Shown here in pieces: positions 21,591 to 34,504 of a stretch of DNA of 64,000 bases; position 1 is the stretch's first letter; each line of letters opens with the position of its first letter. The stretch is taken from the NCBI GenBank assembly GCA_030998225.1, contig JAPYXD010000481.1:124001-188000 (forward strand), in the 5' to 3' direction. This DNA is from Diplolepis rosae (taxonomy: Eukaryota > Arthropoda > Insecta > Hymenoptera > Diplolepididae). The notes under the pieces are model-generated. The model searched no databases and was not told the DNA's origin. It was given only the letters and a program-made list of their open reading frames with translations. Both the position numbers and the translations under genes were made by a program.

Positions 21591-22185
21591 AAAGGTTTTT
21601 GTAAAAAAAACTTTTTGTTAACAATATTTTACAAAATTGATAAGTTTTCGCTGCGCGCAGGTACAATAGTAAGTCGTAGACTAGATAAATACACTTACAA
21701 TAGTTCGTTCGTTCGTCGACTAGAAAAACATAAATACTTTCTAAAACGTAGCATCATTACACTTCACGTAAACTAGTAACATAAGGCATAACGTACCTAC
21801 CGAAGATACAATATAAATGAAGACGTGTGCCTTGTATATGCGTAATAACGTAGTTACAACGTATAGTCTGGCGAAAAGAACAAAAAATTCGTACATCTTG
21901 ATTTTGATGTTTTTGGAAATCGTGAAGTCATTATATTTAGTCGCCAAAATTCATGTTCATGTTATTATAAAAAATATTATTTGAAACAAATAATCTGTTA
22001 CGTACACATGTGAAACGTGTAATTTTTGGAAAGGGTACTGAATTAGCGTGAAATATTGTTTATTAAGCATGGGGTCAGTCGAAGAAAGCGTCAAACCATT
22101 GTCTCAGACGTTAGACCTGCTTTGAGCCTTGTTCGACGTCATTCAAAACGCAGCAAACACCTTTCAGCCAATTACAGTACGTACA
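21591..22185. other. 3' untranslated region of the gypsy element, AT-rich
   Basis: No ORF with family features. GCATGGGGTCAGTCG near 22069 resembles the GGCATRGGGTCAG end motif of the foldback family but stands alone. Confidence 0.35.
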
Positions 22186-24840
22186 TTATTTAGAAGAAAC
22201 GCGCTTGCGTGAATACGTACGCGAAGCGGGCGGAGCGGCTGTATCAGCAGTCTGAAGTTGATCGATGTCGTAGCGCCTGAAGTACGCGGGTTTGATGTTT
22301 TCCACTGAAACGTGGCGAGAAAAATCGTTGACTTCGATTTCGAAAATTCTATCATTTACGCGTTTTAGTACCTTGTTAGGGTCCGTATAAGGACGCTCTA
22401 AGGATTTTCTAGCGTGGTCGCGCAAGAATACATGAGTACAAGAGTTCAAGTCTTTGAAAACGAAAGCTTTTCGTTGATATTTTTGCGCAACCGGAACTGG
22501 TTTAATCTTCCGCATGTGTTCTCGAAATTCTTTGAGGAAAACATATGGGTTAGGCGAAAAATCCTCGGGAAGGACAAACTCCCCAGGATTCCGGAGTGTG
22601 GTACCGAAAGTAAATTCAGCCGGAGATGATCCGATATCCAAAACATTGGTCCGAAGTCCTAGTAACACGATAGACAAAGACCGCGACCAATTGCGATCAG
22701 AGTGGCACATAATGACGGCCTTTAGCGAGCGGTGCCATCGCTCAATCATGTCGTTTGAAGCGGGATGATAAGCGGTGGTTCGTATGCGGTTACAACCTAT
22801 AAGTTGCAACAATGCTGCAAACAACTGCGACTCGAATTTACTTCCTTGGTCAGTAGTTAGTGTTTCGAGTGCGCCGTAACGTGAAACCCAATTGTCGAAA
22901 AAGGCTCTACAAGCAGTTGAAGCCTCGATATTTGAAAGAGGAATTGCCTCAGGCCATCGTGAAAAACGATCAATGATCGTAAGGCAATATTTAAAACCGT
23001 TACAAACGGGAAGCGGACCCACTATATCCATATGCACGTGGCGGAAACGTCCATCTGGCGCTGTAATTTGTGATGGCAATAAGCGATTGTGACGCGATAT
23101 TTTCGACTGCCGGCATTCATGACATGCTTTACACCAGTCGGAGACATCGCGACGCATCCATGGCCACACATAGCGCTTTCGAATAACGCGATTAGTAGTA
23201 ACCTTTGCACTCGGGTGCGCGGGGTGGTAAAATAACTTAAAGACTGATTTGCGTAAAGATCTTGGTATAATCGGACGAAGTGCTTCGCCGGTTAGATCAC
23301 AATAAATGGAAGTGTGCTCCGATCCCCATTGGATTTTCCGGATTGAAAGAGATCAATTTAGATCTGTTATTAAATTTTTAAGCTCATCGCTGTTAGCCTG
23401 AGCTTACGCAAGTTCCAGCATACTAAATTCGGTCGGACACGAATGCTTTCGACCCTGAAGAGTGAGTCAGCTACGACATTTTCGTTGCCAGGCTGGTAAA
23501 TAATATGTGTCGTGAACTGGGATATAAAAGCAATCTGACGTTGTTGCCGTTGAGAAGCTTTTTCGACGCGTTGAGAAAACATATATATAAGCGGCTTATG
23601 ATCGGTGACAATGGTAAATGTTTGAAAATTTACGTGAAAAAAATGCCCGAGGCTTTCAGGTGTCATCGAGCAGTTGTTCGAGTGATGCGCCCATTCCGAA
23701 GTTAGATGCGTCGCTGACTAAACGGATTTTGGCGTCGCGCGAAGGATGGGAAAGAAGCGTCGCATTTGCGAGGTCGTGCTTGACCTTTTCAAATGCGGCA
23801 TCCGTTTCAGGATCCCAAACGACAGGTCGTTTGTCATTTTTTCGCGAGTCACGAAGAAACTTTTGAAGTGGAGCTTGAATTTTGGCAGCACGTGATAGAC
23901 TTTTGCGATAGAAGTTTACCATGCCTAAGAAACGTCGGAGTTCGCAAATCGTTTCTAGTTTTGCAAATTCAGTGATGGCCTGTACCTTGTCGTGAGTTGG
24001 TGAACAACCTTCATGATTTATTTTATATCCGAGAAATTCTAATTCGGGTTTGCTGAATTCGCACTTGTTAATATTGATGCGTAATGAAAATTCTTTCAGT
24101 CGTTGAAAAACGATCTTGAGATGATTTTCATGCACTTCATTAGTTGAAGACGCGATGAGAATATCATCGATGCAGGCAAATACGAAATCAAGATCGCCAA
24201 GAGCACGATAGATGTAACGCTGGAAAGATTGACCGGCGTTACGGAGGCCGAAAGTCATAACAGTGTATTCGAAAAGCCCGAATGGTGTTATAACGGCTGT
24301 TTTGGAATTTCCTCCGCGGCTATTGGGATCTGATGGTAAGCCATGTGAAGATCGAGTTTAGAAAAAACTTTCTTGTCTCGTAGGATGGTAGAAAAATCAT
24401 GAAGATGAGGTACTGGATAGCGATCAGAAATCGCAATCGCGTTTAGCTGTCTGAAATCGCCACACACGCGCAATTCGCCGTTTTTTTTCTTGATCATATG
24501 GAATTGGAGTCGCCCAAGGGCTACTAGATGGTCGACAAATACCACCCTCTACCATTTGGCGAAAGATAGCCTTGGCTGCAGCCAGTTTTTCTGGCGATAA
24601 GCGACGAGCTTGCTCGGAAACCGGAGGACCATTAGTCAAAATATGATGTTGGACGTCGCCGACACTGGAACCGACTCTCTGAATTGTGGACAAAAGCTCG
24701 GGAAAAGCAGCAAGGATATTGGAAAAGGCGTGGTCTTGATTAACAAGGTTTAAGCCGCAAACAGGTGCTGACTTAAGAAAACCACGAGAGCTTAACCCGG
24801 TGGTTAACCCGAATGGTTTGCCTTGAAAGAGAAAAAGTTT
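22186..24840 (-). pseudogene. Ty3/gypsy-type pol (RT, RNase H, integrase), broken
   Basis: Minus-strand segments read in order as pol. RT begins near 24700 (HHILTNGPPVSEQARRLSPE, GGICRPSSSPWATP), continues with the palm (VFSKLDLHMAYHQIP at 24545-24288) and the catalytic CIDDILIAS (24258-23656). RNase H follows (SHPSRDAKIRLVSDAS, then TDHKPLIYMFSQR at 23666-23370). The integrase (23169-22186, 327 residues) has CKACHECRQSK, HMDIVGPLP, TTDQGSKFES and MIERWHRSLK, covering the D, D, E residues. At least three frame breaks separate the parts, and gag/protease are missing 5' of about 24.9 kb. The integrase alone is long and uninterrupted. Resemblance to CsRn1/Kabuki-type gypsy elements is my impression from the SSPWA and integrase region. 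Confidence 0.9.
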
Positions 24841-24969
24841 TTTTGGAATGGTATCCATAATTTGCCTGAAAGATGAGCAACATGTGTAGAATCCAATGGT
24901 CAATACTTTGAATAAAATTTTTTTGAGATTCCCTTGAGAATTACGTGTTTTCTTTATATAAAAAACCGG

Positions 24970-26160
24970 CAAACTTCAACTAACACCCCTGGTATAGAGT
25001 AAAATACTTTGAATAGAATTTTTTGAAGTACGAAACATCTAATACATATGGCAATTTCAATAGATGAATGTAAATGAAGTGTCTGCTGATTTAAGGAAAT
25101 ACATAAATTAGATGTGAATTTACATTTCAAACTTTTCTTGATATGAAGCTAAGTCGACAAACCTTTACTAAAAAATAAAATACATTGAATAAACGTTTTT
25201 TGAATTTAACATCTTTTACATGACAATTCGTATATATATAAACTACCATTGGAAATTACAGGTTGACTTGGAGATTCAACTTTCGTTAAAGTTTTTTATT
25301 TTATAGAAAGATATTACAAAAGGAATTTTAATTTAGATTTAGATTTCAATAGGTTTTTTTCAGTATGTCTCCATAGTGATTTGTTAACCTAATCAAAATA
25401 TTTTTAGAAATTCTTTCCTGAATTCTATCTTGCACTGAGAAAAATATATCTTAGTTTCTTCTTCTTCTTAGGCGAAATTCTCCTATAATTTATAACATTT
25501 TAACCCCAAAAAATCCCTATAGAACATTTTCCTATTTTTTATCGGACTTTACTTACCATCGGAAATTGTGTTATAAAACTGGGGGCTTTTTCCGAAAAAA
25601 TATCATATAATTTCCTACTCAAATGTCTAATTAATACTTTTTCAAAACAGTAAAATATCACTGTTTTGATTCCGGAATTTTTACTATTTTTTATCGGACT
25701 TTTTCCCGTGATTGCAACACTAAAAAGTTCATATAAATTTGTCACAATTTTTTCCTCTTCTTTACCGGACTTTTTCCTTTTTCTTATCGGACTTTTCGAC
25801 GCAAAAAAAGCAAAAATTTATTTTCCCTTTTATCGATCCTTTTCTCCTTCTTCCCTTTTCTCTTTACAACGTGTCTACCTTCATTTTTCTACTTATCATT
25901 AACAACCTGTGTGAAAGGAGAAATTATTTAGATTTTTATCATCATGCACAATTATAAAACAATGTTAGTAGTTATATAAGCAAATTTGAAAATTTATGTG
26001 ATAAAGCTGAAGAAATCTGGAAATACCACAGCCTGAGATTGTTACAGGCGGTCCAAAGTGTTCAATGTGTTTTTTTTTATATATAGGAAAATTACATATC
26101 AACTGCTTTTAAAATTGAATAAAATGCACACTTTGGAGCATTCGTAACTTGATTGCTTTC
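24970..26160. other. AT-rich with one dispersed repeat
   Basis: 25060-25330 matches 33300-33450 and, inverted, 46960-47230 (GACAATTCGTATATATATA, TAAACTACCATYGGAAATTAC, CAACTTTCGTTAAAG). The rest is T-rich with scattered short frames, for example 25666-25957 (+). Nothing codes recognisably. Confidence 0.6.
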
Positions 26161-26319
26161 CGATGGTTAATGCAATTCAGCATTTCTGGTCGCGCGAGCT
26201 GGCCCGAGATGTGAGAATGGGTCTCTTGCCTCTAAATCCAATGCGCAGGTCTTAATAAGGTCGGTGAATTTTGTAAAACACATCTTCATGAGATTACAAA
26301 TATTTGAATATGTAAGAAT

Positions 26320-26394
<75 letters not shown>
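26320..26394. repeat. (CA)n(TA)n microsatellite
   Basis: Five CA units, then about 31 TA units, then TATGTATGTA. Open frames across it (26167-26589, minus) are repeat artefacts made of Ile/Tyr. Confidence 0.95.
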
Positions 26395-26399
<5 letters not shown>

Positions 26400-26401
<2 letters not shown>

Positions 26402-27834
26402 ACATGAATATAAATATAAACACAGAAATAAATATAAACGTGAAACGAAACATGTGCGAGAGCCTTATTAATTGCAAGAGTAAAGTATGCTTGATCGCCG
26501 TATACGAGAAAAAAAGATGAAAGAGAGAGAGAGAGGTTTACATTCATGCAGTACGGATGAACACCGCGTATACCACTATTTACATTCAAATTAAATTCGT
26601 CCTTTTATAGAAATTAAATTAATATGGCAGAATTGTTGATCCGATAAGGAGACTTTAGAATAAAATATTATTGTATTTAGAGAAGACGAAATAAACTGAA
26701 TTGAATAATGTTATGTGACAGTAACATTGGTCTCGGTTTCTAAAATTTATGGATGTAAACAAGAAACAAAACAGACCAGTCTTGCTGTCACAAAATTCGT
26801 ATTATTAAGGATTTATTTTTCAGGTTGACAGATTGTAGGAAACCTAGAGGAAATGCCTTGTTATATTAAGTAATATATCTTATAAATTTTAAGAACCAGA
26901 ATATGTGAAGCGAGGCGAATTTGAGAAGGTTTATTTTACTTTTACGTATTTCATGTGACATTTCTGGAAATGTTACATAAAAATATAAAACATTGCCCAT
27001 ATAAAATAAAAAGGTAAACTTAAGTCAAAAAACTTAAAAGCCTCTTCAGAAAGGTCTCAAGTGTCTGACACTACGCCTAGAGGAAAAGGCCACGTGTTAG
27101 GTGCAATGCAATGAAACCCCCAGAGCGAGGGATGAATTATGGGACTGGTCCATCACACAAAAAATGTATTTTTATGGACAGCTCGAGATCGCCCGGGTTG
27201 AACGACGAATTCCGAGCCCACCCTCAATTTTTCCGAGTGGGAAAGACCTTAACCAATTATGGGCCTCTTCGATAATTTCCAAGGGATGATTTGACAAATG
27301 AAAATCATCGTCAACGCCCAGGGTACTTGGTAGGAGAGTGGGAATCCGCAGGAAGGATTCGGGAAGTCTCTCGCTCTGAGGGTTAGCAAAGAGAGTTTTT
27401 GGACCATTCGTTTGCGAGTCACTGGTCTGATTTTTTTTGGACGGTCCTTTAAGAGATTAGGAAATTAGACTCGCCAAGTGTATTAAAATTTAAAATAAAA
27501 TAAAATTCTTACATTATAACACAGATCTAGTGTTTTTTCTTTTTCATTCGTGACTTCCGACTTATCTTTATAACCCGGCCGATTCGAAAATTTAATTTAA
27601 AGATAACCCGCGGAATATAATATTTAATTTAAAATATTAAATCTAGACGGCGCTGAAATCGGGTCATCACACCATCTTTCGTCCGTCCGAATCAAAGACC
27701 TATTAGATTCATCAGCTACCCAAAATTATTCGCTCCTAATAAAGCTCTGATTTTTCTCCGCAGTCCAGCGCGAGGTTCGAATTATACATTACCCTCTCTC
27801 TTCACCGCGGCTCTCCTTGCCAGAATGTTTTTAC
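26400..27834. other. no supported gene
   Basis: AT-rich apart from a GC-richer part at 27040-27440, where a short frame (27101-27289) shows no motif. A faint similarity to the R1 endonuclease start near 27390 was too weak to call. Confidence 0.4.
27827..27834. other. target-site duplication GTTTTTAC (left)
   Basis: Identical to 29526-29533; the 8-bp length is the hallmark of hAT-type insertion. Confidence 0.9.
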
Positions 27835-29525
27835 CACTGATCTCTATAATACACTGGATGGACAATCAATGCAAAGTTGTGTCTCCATTGATGGCTGAGC
27901 CACCATATTTACTTAGGTTCATTACAAAGAATGTTGCGGTAAATTCAAATATAGTAAAAAGGGAAAATTATAAATATTAAGGAAACAATATGAAATCCAT
28001 GCTTTTTTACCGGTATTAATATTGATAGTATACATAATTAAACTAATGAAATGAAATTTATTAAATAGTACTAAAATATAACTCGGTAATATTTATTATT
28101 ATGATATATAATGTTGTATATATATTCAAATGGGCATATGTATTTATTTCTTAACTATTATTAAATAAAAATTTATTATAAATTTATCAAATATAGATTA
28201 CAGAATTCAACAAGTAAACGTACCTTGGAGTAGTGTCAAAATTATCTCACGTTCATAACGTGAACTATTAATAATAGTCACATATAATAACTATTTTTAG
28301 TATAGATTAATTCGCGTTTCATAATTCAACCCTTATGTACCTGTATATTAACGGTTTTGAAAATTTGAAATTCAACACCTTAATTTTTAAACTACATGCA
28401 AAAGTAATAAATAAACAATTTTTGAAAGAAAACAATGATTTTATTTATTATTTTTTATTATTTTGTTTATTATTGTATTTATTATTGATTTTTTTCTTTT
28501 AAGAATTGTTTATTTATTACTTTTGCATGTAGTTTAAAAATTAAGGTGTTGAATTAGTCACTACTTTAGTTTGACATTTAAAACTTCTTGTTTGTGATAC
28601 TCTGGTGATTTTTAATTAAGTGATTTGCTGCTTGTGAAATACTTTCGTACCTGATGTTTTGTACTATTTAGTGATAATCTTCTATATTATTACTTAGGTC
28701 TTTATAGAATTGGATTCTATTATTTAGTAACATATTAGTCACAGCATGTACATACATAATTTTCACGTAATATCTGCATCCAGTATTAATTATATTTCAG
28801 GGATTGCTTCTTTTCCAATTTTATTATTTTCTAATAAATAAAAATGTTCGTAATCGACCAAAATACAATAGTTTATAATTTTTGTATATATTTAAAATTA
28901 TTTCTATTACTTCTTTCAGTTGGAGCGAATTATTACTCCTGAGCAATTTAAACGTATAATGAAATACGCCAACAAGATCGAGTAATTCAACATTTTTTTA
29001 AACAAGGGGATGGAGCTTTTTTTCAGTTTTCAAAACCGTTTATATACAGGTACATAAGGGTTGAATTATGAAACGCGAATTAATTTATACTAAAAATACT
29101 TATTATATGTGGCTATTATTAATAGTTCACGCTCAGAACGTGAGATAATTTTTACACTACTCCAAGGTACGTTTGCTTGTTGAATTCTAGAATCTACATT
29201 TGATGAATTTATAATAAACTTATATTTAATTATAGTTAATAAATAAATACATATGCCCATTTAAATAAATACAACATTATATATCATAATAATAAATATT
29301 ACCGAGTTATATTTTAGTATTATTTAATAAATTTCATTTCATTATTTTAATTATGTATACTATCAATACCAATACCGGTAAGAAAGCATGGATTTCATAT
29401 TGTTCTTTGTAATCATTCTTTGTAATCAACCTAAGTTAATATGGCGGCTCAGCCTTCAATTGGGCAAACGACTTTGCGGACTTTCCCATTAGCATTGTGC
29501 ATCCAGTGTATTATAGAGATCAGTG
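27835..29525. mobile_element. hAT-type non-autonomous foldback element
   Basis: 1,691 bp with ends CACTGATCTCTATAATACAC and its inverse, arms of roughly 500 bases (27835-28365 and 29030-29525), and a perfect 8-bp TSD GTTTTTAC on both sides. No transposase frame is present, so it would depend on an autonomous hAT. The centre (28560-29030) is single-copy AT-rich sequence. A second palindrome (28369-28555) is nested at the inner end of the left arm. Confidence 0.9.
28369..28555. mobile_element. nested 187-bp palindrome
   Basis: The arms AATTCAACACCTTAATTTTT and their complement are about 54 bases long, around a TTATTATTT-rich loop. It sits inside the hAT-type foldback but not in the matching place on the other arm, so it arrived later. 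Confidence 0.8.
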
Positions 29526-29533
29526 GTTTTTAC
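29526..29533. other. target-site duplication GTTTTTAC (right)
   Basis: Second copy of the 8-bp TSD of the hAT-type foldback. Confidence 0.9.
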
Positions 29534-29962
29534 GTACCTAGCCAGCTGATCGCCCACAACAAAAGCCACGTGCTTTCACAACCAAAACATAGCGCTCATC
29601 TAAATGTTTAAATTAATTATGTCAAGGCTTTAATTCATATAATAATTATAAGCCTGGCTGAATTAAATACATTTCAATTATTTTGAAATATATCAGAAAC
29701 TAAAATTGTTTCTCATATTTGATGACCACGCATCAAATACTAAAAAGTGATGAGCGTATAGACCTTTTTATCCTGAAAGGCGCTGGTGCGCATGTGCCGA
29801 AATTTGACGTCATTTCCGGATTTTTCGTCAAGTTTTGTATAGAAAAACGATATTTACTGTTATAAATTAATATACTAAACAAATAAAAAAGCATAAATAT
29901 TAAGAAAACGAAAGAGGCGAAAATCTACAACAAATTGAAAAAAAATATAATAATACCAGCAC

Positions 29963-30952
29963 GAAGGAATAATAAGGAGACCTATCTCCATGTAAGCGAC
30001 TTGGCAGGAGCAACGGCACGGTAAGTGCCCGGCTTGTAAGCTGGAAGTAGTGGAAAGGAGTGCACAAGTGCGCAGTTGTCCTCTTCTTACTCACGAGAAA
30101 ATGTGCGAGTGAGACGAATTTGTCAAATTGATCTAAGCCAGAGTGGTTATGTTGATTGATTTTTTGATCATTTGCAAGCGGCAGATATTTGCTCAATTTC
30201 AATTTAGTTTAAAAAGGAAAAAATATTATCTCAGGACTCCTATAAAGCTAAAGGAGTGCATTATAAAAGTGGTAAGTATATATCGAATATAAGATTGTGA
30301 ATCTTGAAATTGAAATTATGGTATTTGTTATTACTTTGTAAATCGTGTATTAAATAATGTTGAATAGTTTTTTCCTTTAAGGCCATGGATCAATCGGGCC
30401 ACGTGACTAAATTATACATTTATTCGTTCATGTAAGATAACTTTTTTAATTTACAATGTATCTTTCTGATAATTTGGAAAACGTAACAAAAGATAATAAA
30501 GCACGTCTGTTAACTTCTTTTTAGTAAAAATTTTGAAAAAAATTCGAAAACTTATCGAAAATTACAGTTAACTGTAAAAAATTTTTGCAAAATTTCCGCT
30601 CATACAAAGTTGACAGACGTTCTCTATCGTGTTCTGTAGTATTTTTCAAATTTTTAGGAAGATATTTTGTAAAAGAAAAAAGTTATCTTACACGAACTTT
30701 TACAGGAATTTGGTCACATGATCTGGTTGATCCATGGCCTTAAAGGTGAGGGAATTTAATCCGAGAAATTTTCAAGATTTGACAAGTTCGTCTCACTCGC
30801 ACATTTTCCCGTGAGTAAGAAGAGGACAACTGCGCACTTGCGCACTCCTTTCCACTACTTCCAACTCACAAGCCGGGCACTTACCGTGCCGTTGCTCCTG
30901 CCAGATTCGGAAAAGTTTCCCATGGCAGTTTGGTCTCCTTATTATTCCTTCC
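29963..30952. mobile_element. foldback element with a nested foldback
   Basis: Outer arms at 29963-30130 and 30778-30952 match inverted (for example GGAGCAACGGCACGGTAAGT and TTACTCACGAGAAAATGTGC against their complements). The right arm has an extra GGAAAAGTTTCCCATGGCAG segment. The arms are GC-richer than the interior. No TSD was recognised and there is no coding region. Confidence 0.75.
30374..30746. mobile_element. nested palindromic element
   Basis: 373 bp with ends CCTTTAAGGCCATGGATCAA and the inverse; arms are about 150 bases with moderate divergence. TTAA occurs at both ends, compatible with a piggyBac-like target, but the symmetry continues past TTAA, so the TSD is ambiguous. Confidence 0.75.
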
Positions 30953-31021
30953 TGAATACCAGAGATGAGTTGGGAGATTGCTAAAGTAATGGAATAAGAG
31001 AATTTAACAAAAGTGAGGGTA

Positions 31022-31346
31022 GGTATACATTGTACCATATTTTTAGTTGCCCAAAGTTTCAATTGCCTATAAAATCACCAGAAGTCACTATATTTGAAAA
31101 GCAGTGTTAGACGAAGATTATGAAAGGAATGTGTTGGCAAAAATTGCAAGGATTGCAAGATGCAGGATTGCTGTACATTTCCCTTAAGCACTCTCTACCG
31201 CCTATATTTGATATATACTCGCAATTTTTGCCAACCCATTCCTTTCATAATCTTCGTCTAACACTGCTTTTCAAATATAGTAACTTTTGGTGATTTTATG
31301 GGCAATTGAAACTTTGGGCAACTAAAACTATGGTACAATGTATACC
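31022..31346. mobile_element. palindromic MITE, copy 2 of 2
   Basis: 325 bp, same family as 16413-16735, with the same end GGTATACATTGTACC and internal GAAGATTATGAAAGGAATG. The left flank is TA; the right flank is AG, so one side of the TSD has mutated. Confidence 0.9.
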
Positions 31347-32056
31347 AGCCCTGTCCGACTAAAAACAAAATGGTGGTTCCTTAGTGATTATAGTTCTATG
31401 TGCGAAATTTTCTCACCAGAGCGGCGCTGCACGCGGCACGCTCTACAAAAGCATTGTACTAATAGACAAATATTTAAAAAATTTTAAATAATTAAGTTTC
31501 TGAACAATATAAAATGAAAAAATGTTCCTAAAATGATTCTAGGGCATAAAATACACATTTTGCATAAATCAATTAATACAAAATAAAAAAAAGAACACAT
31601 TAAACTTCGTAAAATATATACTGTGGATACGCATGAAGAATTCTTGAGACCCTGAACAAAATCTTTTTTATGTTATTCCCATATAATTGAAAATATATTT
31701 AAAAATAAATAAACAGCTTAAGCTTATAAATAGAAGTATTTTCCATTTTTATTTTCCAGCTTCAAACGAATGAAATGAAAAATACATATTTTGTTAAGCC
31801 CTGTGTTCAACATAAAAAACCATGCAAAGGGAAATATTTACTCAATTAAAAATTTGTAAATGTAACAAAAAATATTCATTACTATAAAATATGCAAGTAC
31901 ATATTTTTAACATGTACAGATCGATGATGACTATTTAAGTGTCGCAAAGCTTGGCATGCTTTTTTTTCAAAACGCTAAATATTTAAATTTCAGCCATTTC
32001 CTGTCTTACGAATTGTCTTATTCTCATTTTAAATAAAATTAAATCACATATGCTAA
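31347..32056. other. AT-rich, no gene seen
   Basis: No supported feature. Confidence 0.5.
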
Positions 32057-32233
32057 CATCTCTACAGCTTCATTGGCATGTTCTTTGCATTGAAAAATAA
32101 ATTTTGTTTCACATGACAAAAAGTATTCATTACTATAAAATTCTTTTGATCTAATTCTAGACGATTTAATTTCATCTGATGAAAAAAAATTTAGTTTTCA
32201 ATGCAAAGAACATGCCAATGAAGCTGTAGATGT
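32057..32233. repeat. inverted repeat with about 90-base loop
   Basis: CTACAGCTTCATTGGCATGT / TCTTTGCATTGAAAA on the left and the exact inverse at 32192-32233 give a stem of about 40 bases. It lies next to family Q copy 2. Confidence 0.8.
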
Positions 32234-32359
32234 ATACCTACCAAAAGTGAGCTGATAAACGCGCCCTCTGAACGCGTTGCGCAAAAGGTGTACTTTGCGC
32301 GTCGGTAAATAATGAAAGTTAGAAAATCCAGAAATGATTTACCATCAGAATTTCTATGG

Positions 32360-32545
32360 AGGGTCAGCGGCGCGCGCTGCCCTTGTTTCTTCCTCGTCGT
32401 TCTTGCACGCGAGAACGACACGTCCCACTTCTCCTTATTCTCCTCGCTTCCTTCAGGCAAAGCTATTTTTAGATTTCACGCTTTCGGTTATCGAGTCGGA
32501 ATTGAGAATTGTGTATTTCTGTCGAAACCATGCAAAAGAGGCGCG
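32360..32545 (+). repeat. dispersed repeat family Q, copy 2
   Basis: Best-preserved copy, running from GGCGCGCGCTGCCC through ACGCGAGAACGACAC to GAATTGAGAATTGTG and CATGCAAAAGAGGCGCG. Open frames of 100-110 codons on the + strand overlap it but differ from the copy-1 frame. Function unknown. Confidence 0.7.
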
Positions 32546-33733
32546 AAGCAGACGACAATTTCAAATTTACGAAATATGTTATTTAAGAGACAACACTTTT
32601 TTTTCCGATATTTTCGAAAAAATCTGCCTAAAATAAAAATCTGAAATATCGTGTAAAATTTTATAAGCATTTAAACACTTCAAAATAAACTTTCAGTAAA
32701 ATTTGATGCCAATAAATGTTCCAAATTTGAATCAATATATATTTTCCTATTCAAATTTCCATACTTCTTATCAATTTTGTGCATTTAAAAACTTTTTAGT
32801 TAGAGAGATATTTTCTATTAAGAAGAGATAAACATAAAATTCAAGTTTAAAATTTACATTCTCCGTTTTATGTTAGCAATATTTTCATCTCACATTTTTG
32901 TAGCCTAAGCACAGACTTTTCATTAAAAAAATGAAATGGTCTATGGAAAGGAAAAATTTTCTAACAGATGTGGATAAATTAAAAAGCTAAAATATGTGTT
33001 CATTAATATCTTCATATGAATATATAAATATTTATCGATATTAAATTTTACATAAAAATTTTGTCCGAAGTGTTCAAATCTTGTTGCAATATGACAAGAT
33101 CATATGGACGAGTTCAATTTTTTTAATGAAATATTTTGTAATTTTTAATTTGTCTGTTCTTCTGAAATCGGAGGAAGATTTGAACAGTAAACAATAAATT
33201 TTCCAATGGAATTCAAGGTGAATAAATGCTTAAAGTTTTATATTAAAATTTTAATTACAAAATTTTGAAGCTTTGTAACTATAAAATTTTTTGGAATTTA
33301 CATCTTCTACATGACAATTTGTATATATATATATATATATAAACTACCATCGGAAATTACAGAGGTTGACCTGGAGTTTCAACTTTCGTTAAAGTGATTT
33401 ATTTTATAGAAAGATATTACAACAGAAATTTTAATTTAGATCTCTTTAAAGGAAATTAATAAGTATGTAAAAAAATTAAAATTTTAAAAGATTTTGTTTA
33501 GTATGTCTTCATAGTGATTTTTTAACCTAATTAAAATATTTTTAGAAAGTCTTTTCTGGATTCTATATGCTGGGGTTGAAAATGTTACAAAAACTCGTGT
33601 AATTTTAAAAATGTGTATCCCCATACCAATGAAATCTTAAAGTGTGCTGTTCGATAAAATATTATATATAATTATAGCAAGACATGTTCCTGTACATGTT
33701 TTGGATTTGTTATATTGACCCATAGTAATAAAT
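32546..33733. other. AT-rich with a dispersed repeat at 33300-33560
   Basis: 33300-33560 matches 25200-25420 and, inverted, 46960-47110, and includes a (TA)n stretch. The rest shows nothing recognisable. Confidence 0.55.
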
Positions 33734-33795
33734 ATATGATAATTGCATCGGCATGGGGTCAGTTACTTTTTTTCAAATATATAAAATTTCAAAGT

Positions 33796-33836
33796 GGCAA
33801 ACGTTTCGGCCACAGATGTGGGCCCTCTTCAGTGCC
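33796..33836 (-). ncRNA. hammerhead-like motif, family 1 (left arm)
   Basis: Minus sense: TGGCA, CTGAAGA, GGGCCCACA/TGTGGCC stem II, GAAACGTTTGCCA. All core positions CTGANGA and GAAA are kept, and TGGCA/TGCCA can close stem I. Stem III would be only AC/GT (ACGT is self-complementary). Confidence 0.55.
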
Positions 33837-34504
33837 AGATTTATTTAAAAGTAAAAACATTAAGACATCTAAGCAGCCTTAGAAAATAAACCTTAAAAAT
33901 TAATCATTAATAATTGGCCTGAAATGCGTGCAATTTATAAGTTATTTAGTAACCTAAAAGTAATACTAATTTTTGTCTTTGTTTGTTTTTTTTATTTTTT
34001 TTTATTTTTTATTTTATTACTTTAATTAAGTTAGTGGATCATGCATAAAAAATTTGGAAAAAACTCATGAAAAAGTGAAGGCCTGATGTTGGACGACCAA
34101 AGGAGAGGTGAAGTTTTTTTTGTATTAAAAAATTAATCCCAGTTGCGCTCGTGAGAGTGTGAGTTTTTCAACCACAAACAGCACATAAAAACTAAAAAAA
34201 AACACCAGACACAAGAACCACGAGAAGACAACGAAAACACACAAATAACACGAAAAACCATAGAAACAACACAATAAATTCAAAAAACAACAAAAAGGAA
34301 CACACACTCACTGACTGCTTTTTGACGTGGAACGACCTCGACGAACGTCGATTTTTCTACTTTTCCAAAGAGTGGAAAACTATTTCATTCATCTCTTATT
34401 TGCGCTCGCGTGTGTGTGTAGGGTAATTATAAGTTTTTAACTTAATTTTGCGATTAAACTCGTTACCGGTAGTGTGTAATTAATTGGTTATTGTGTCAAA
34501 TCTA

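Noticed and set aside
26167..26589. 140-codon minus-strand frame with Ile/Tyr run
   Set aside because: The run is the (TA)n microsatellite read as protein.
27380..27440. Second R1-like endonuclease fragment
   Set aside because: Only a short stretch (TTTTTGGACCATTCGT) resembles the R1 element; too little to distinguish from chance.
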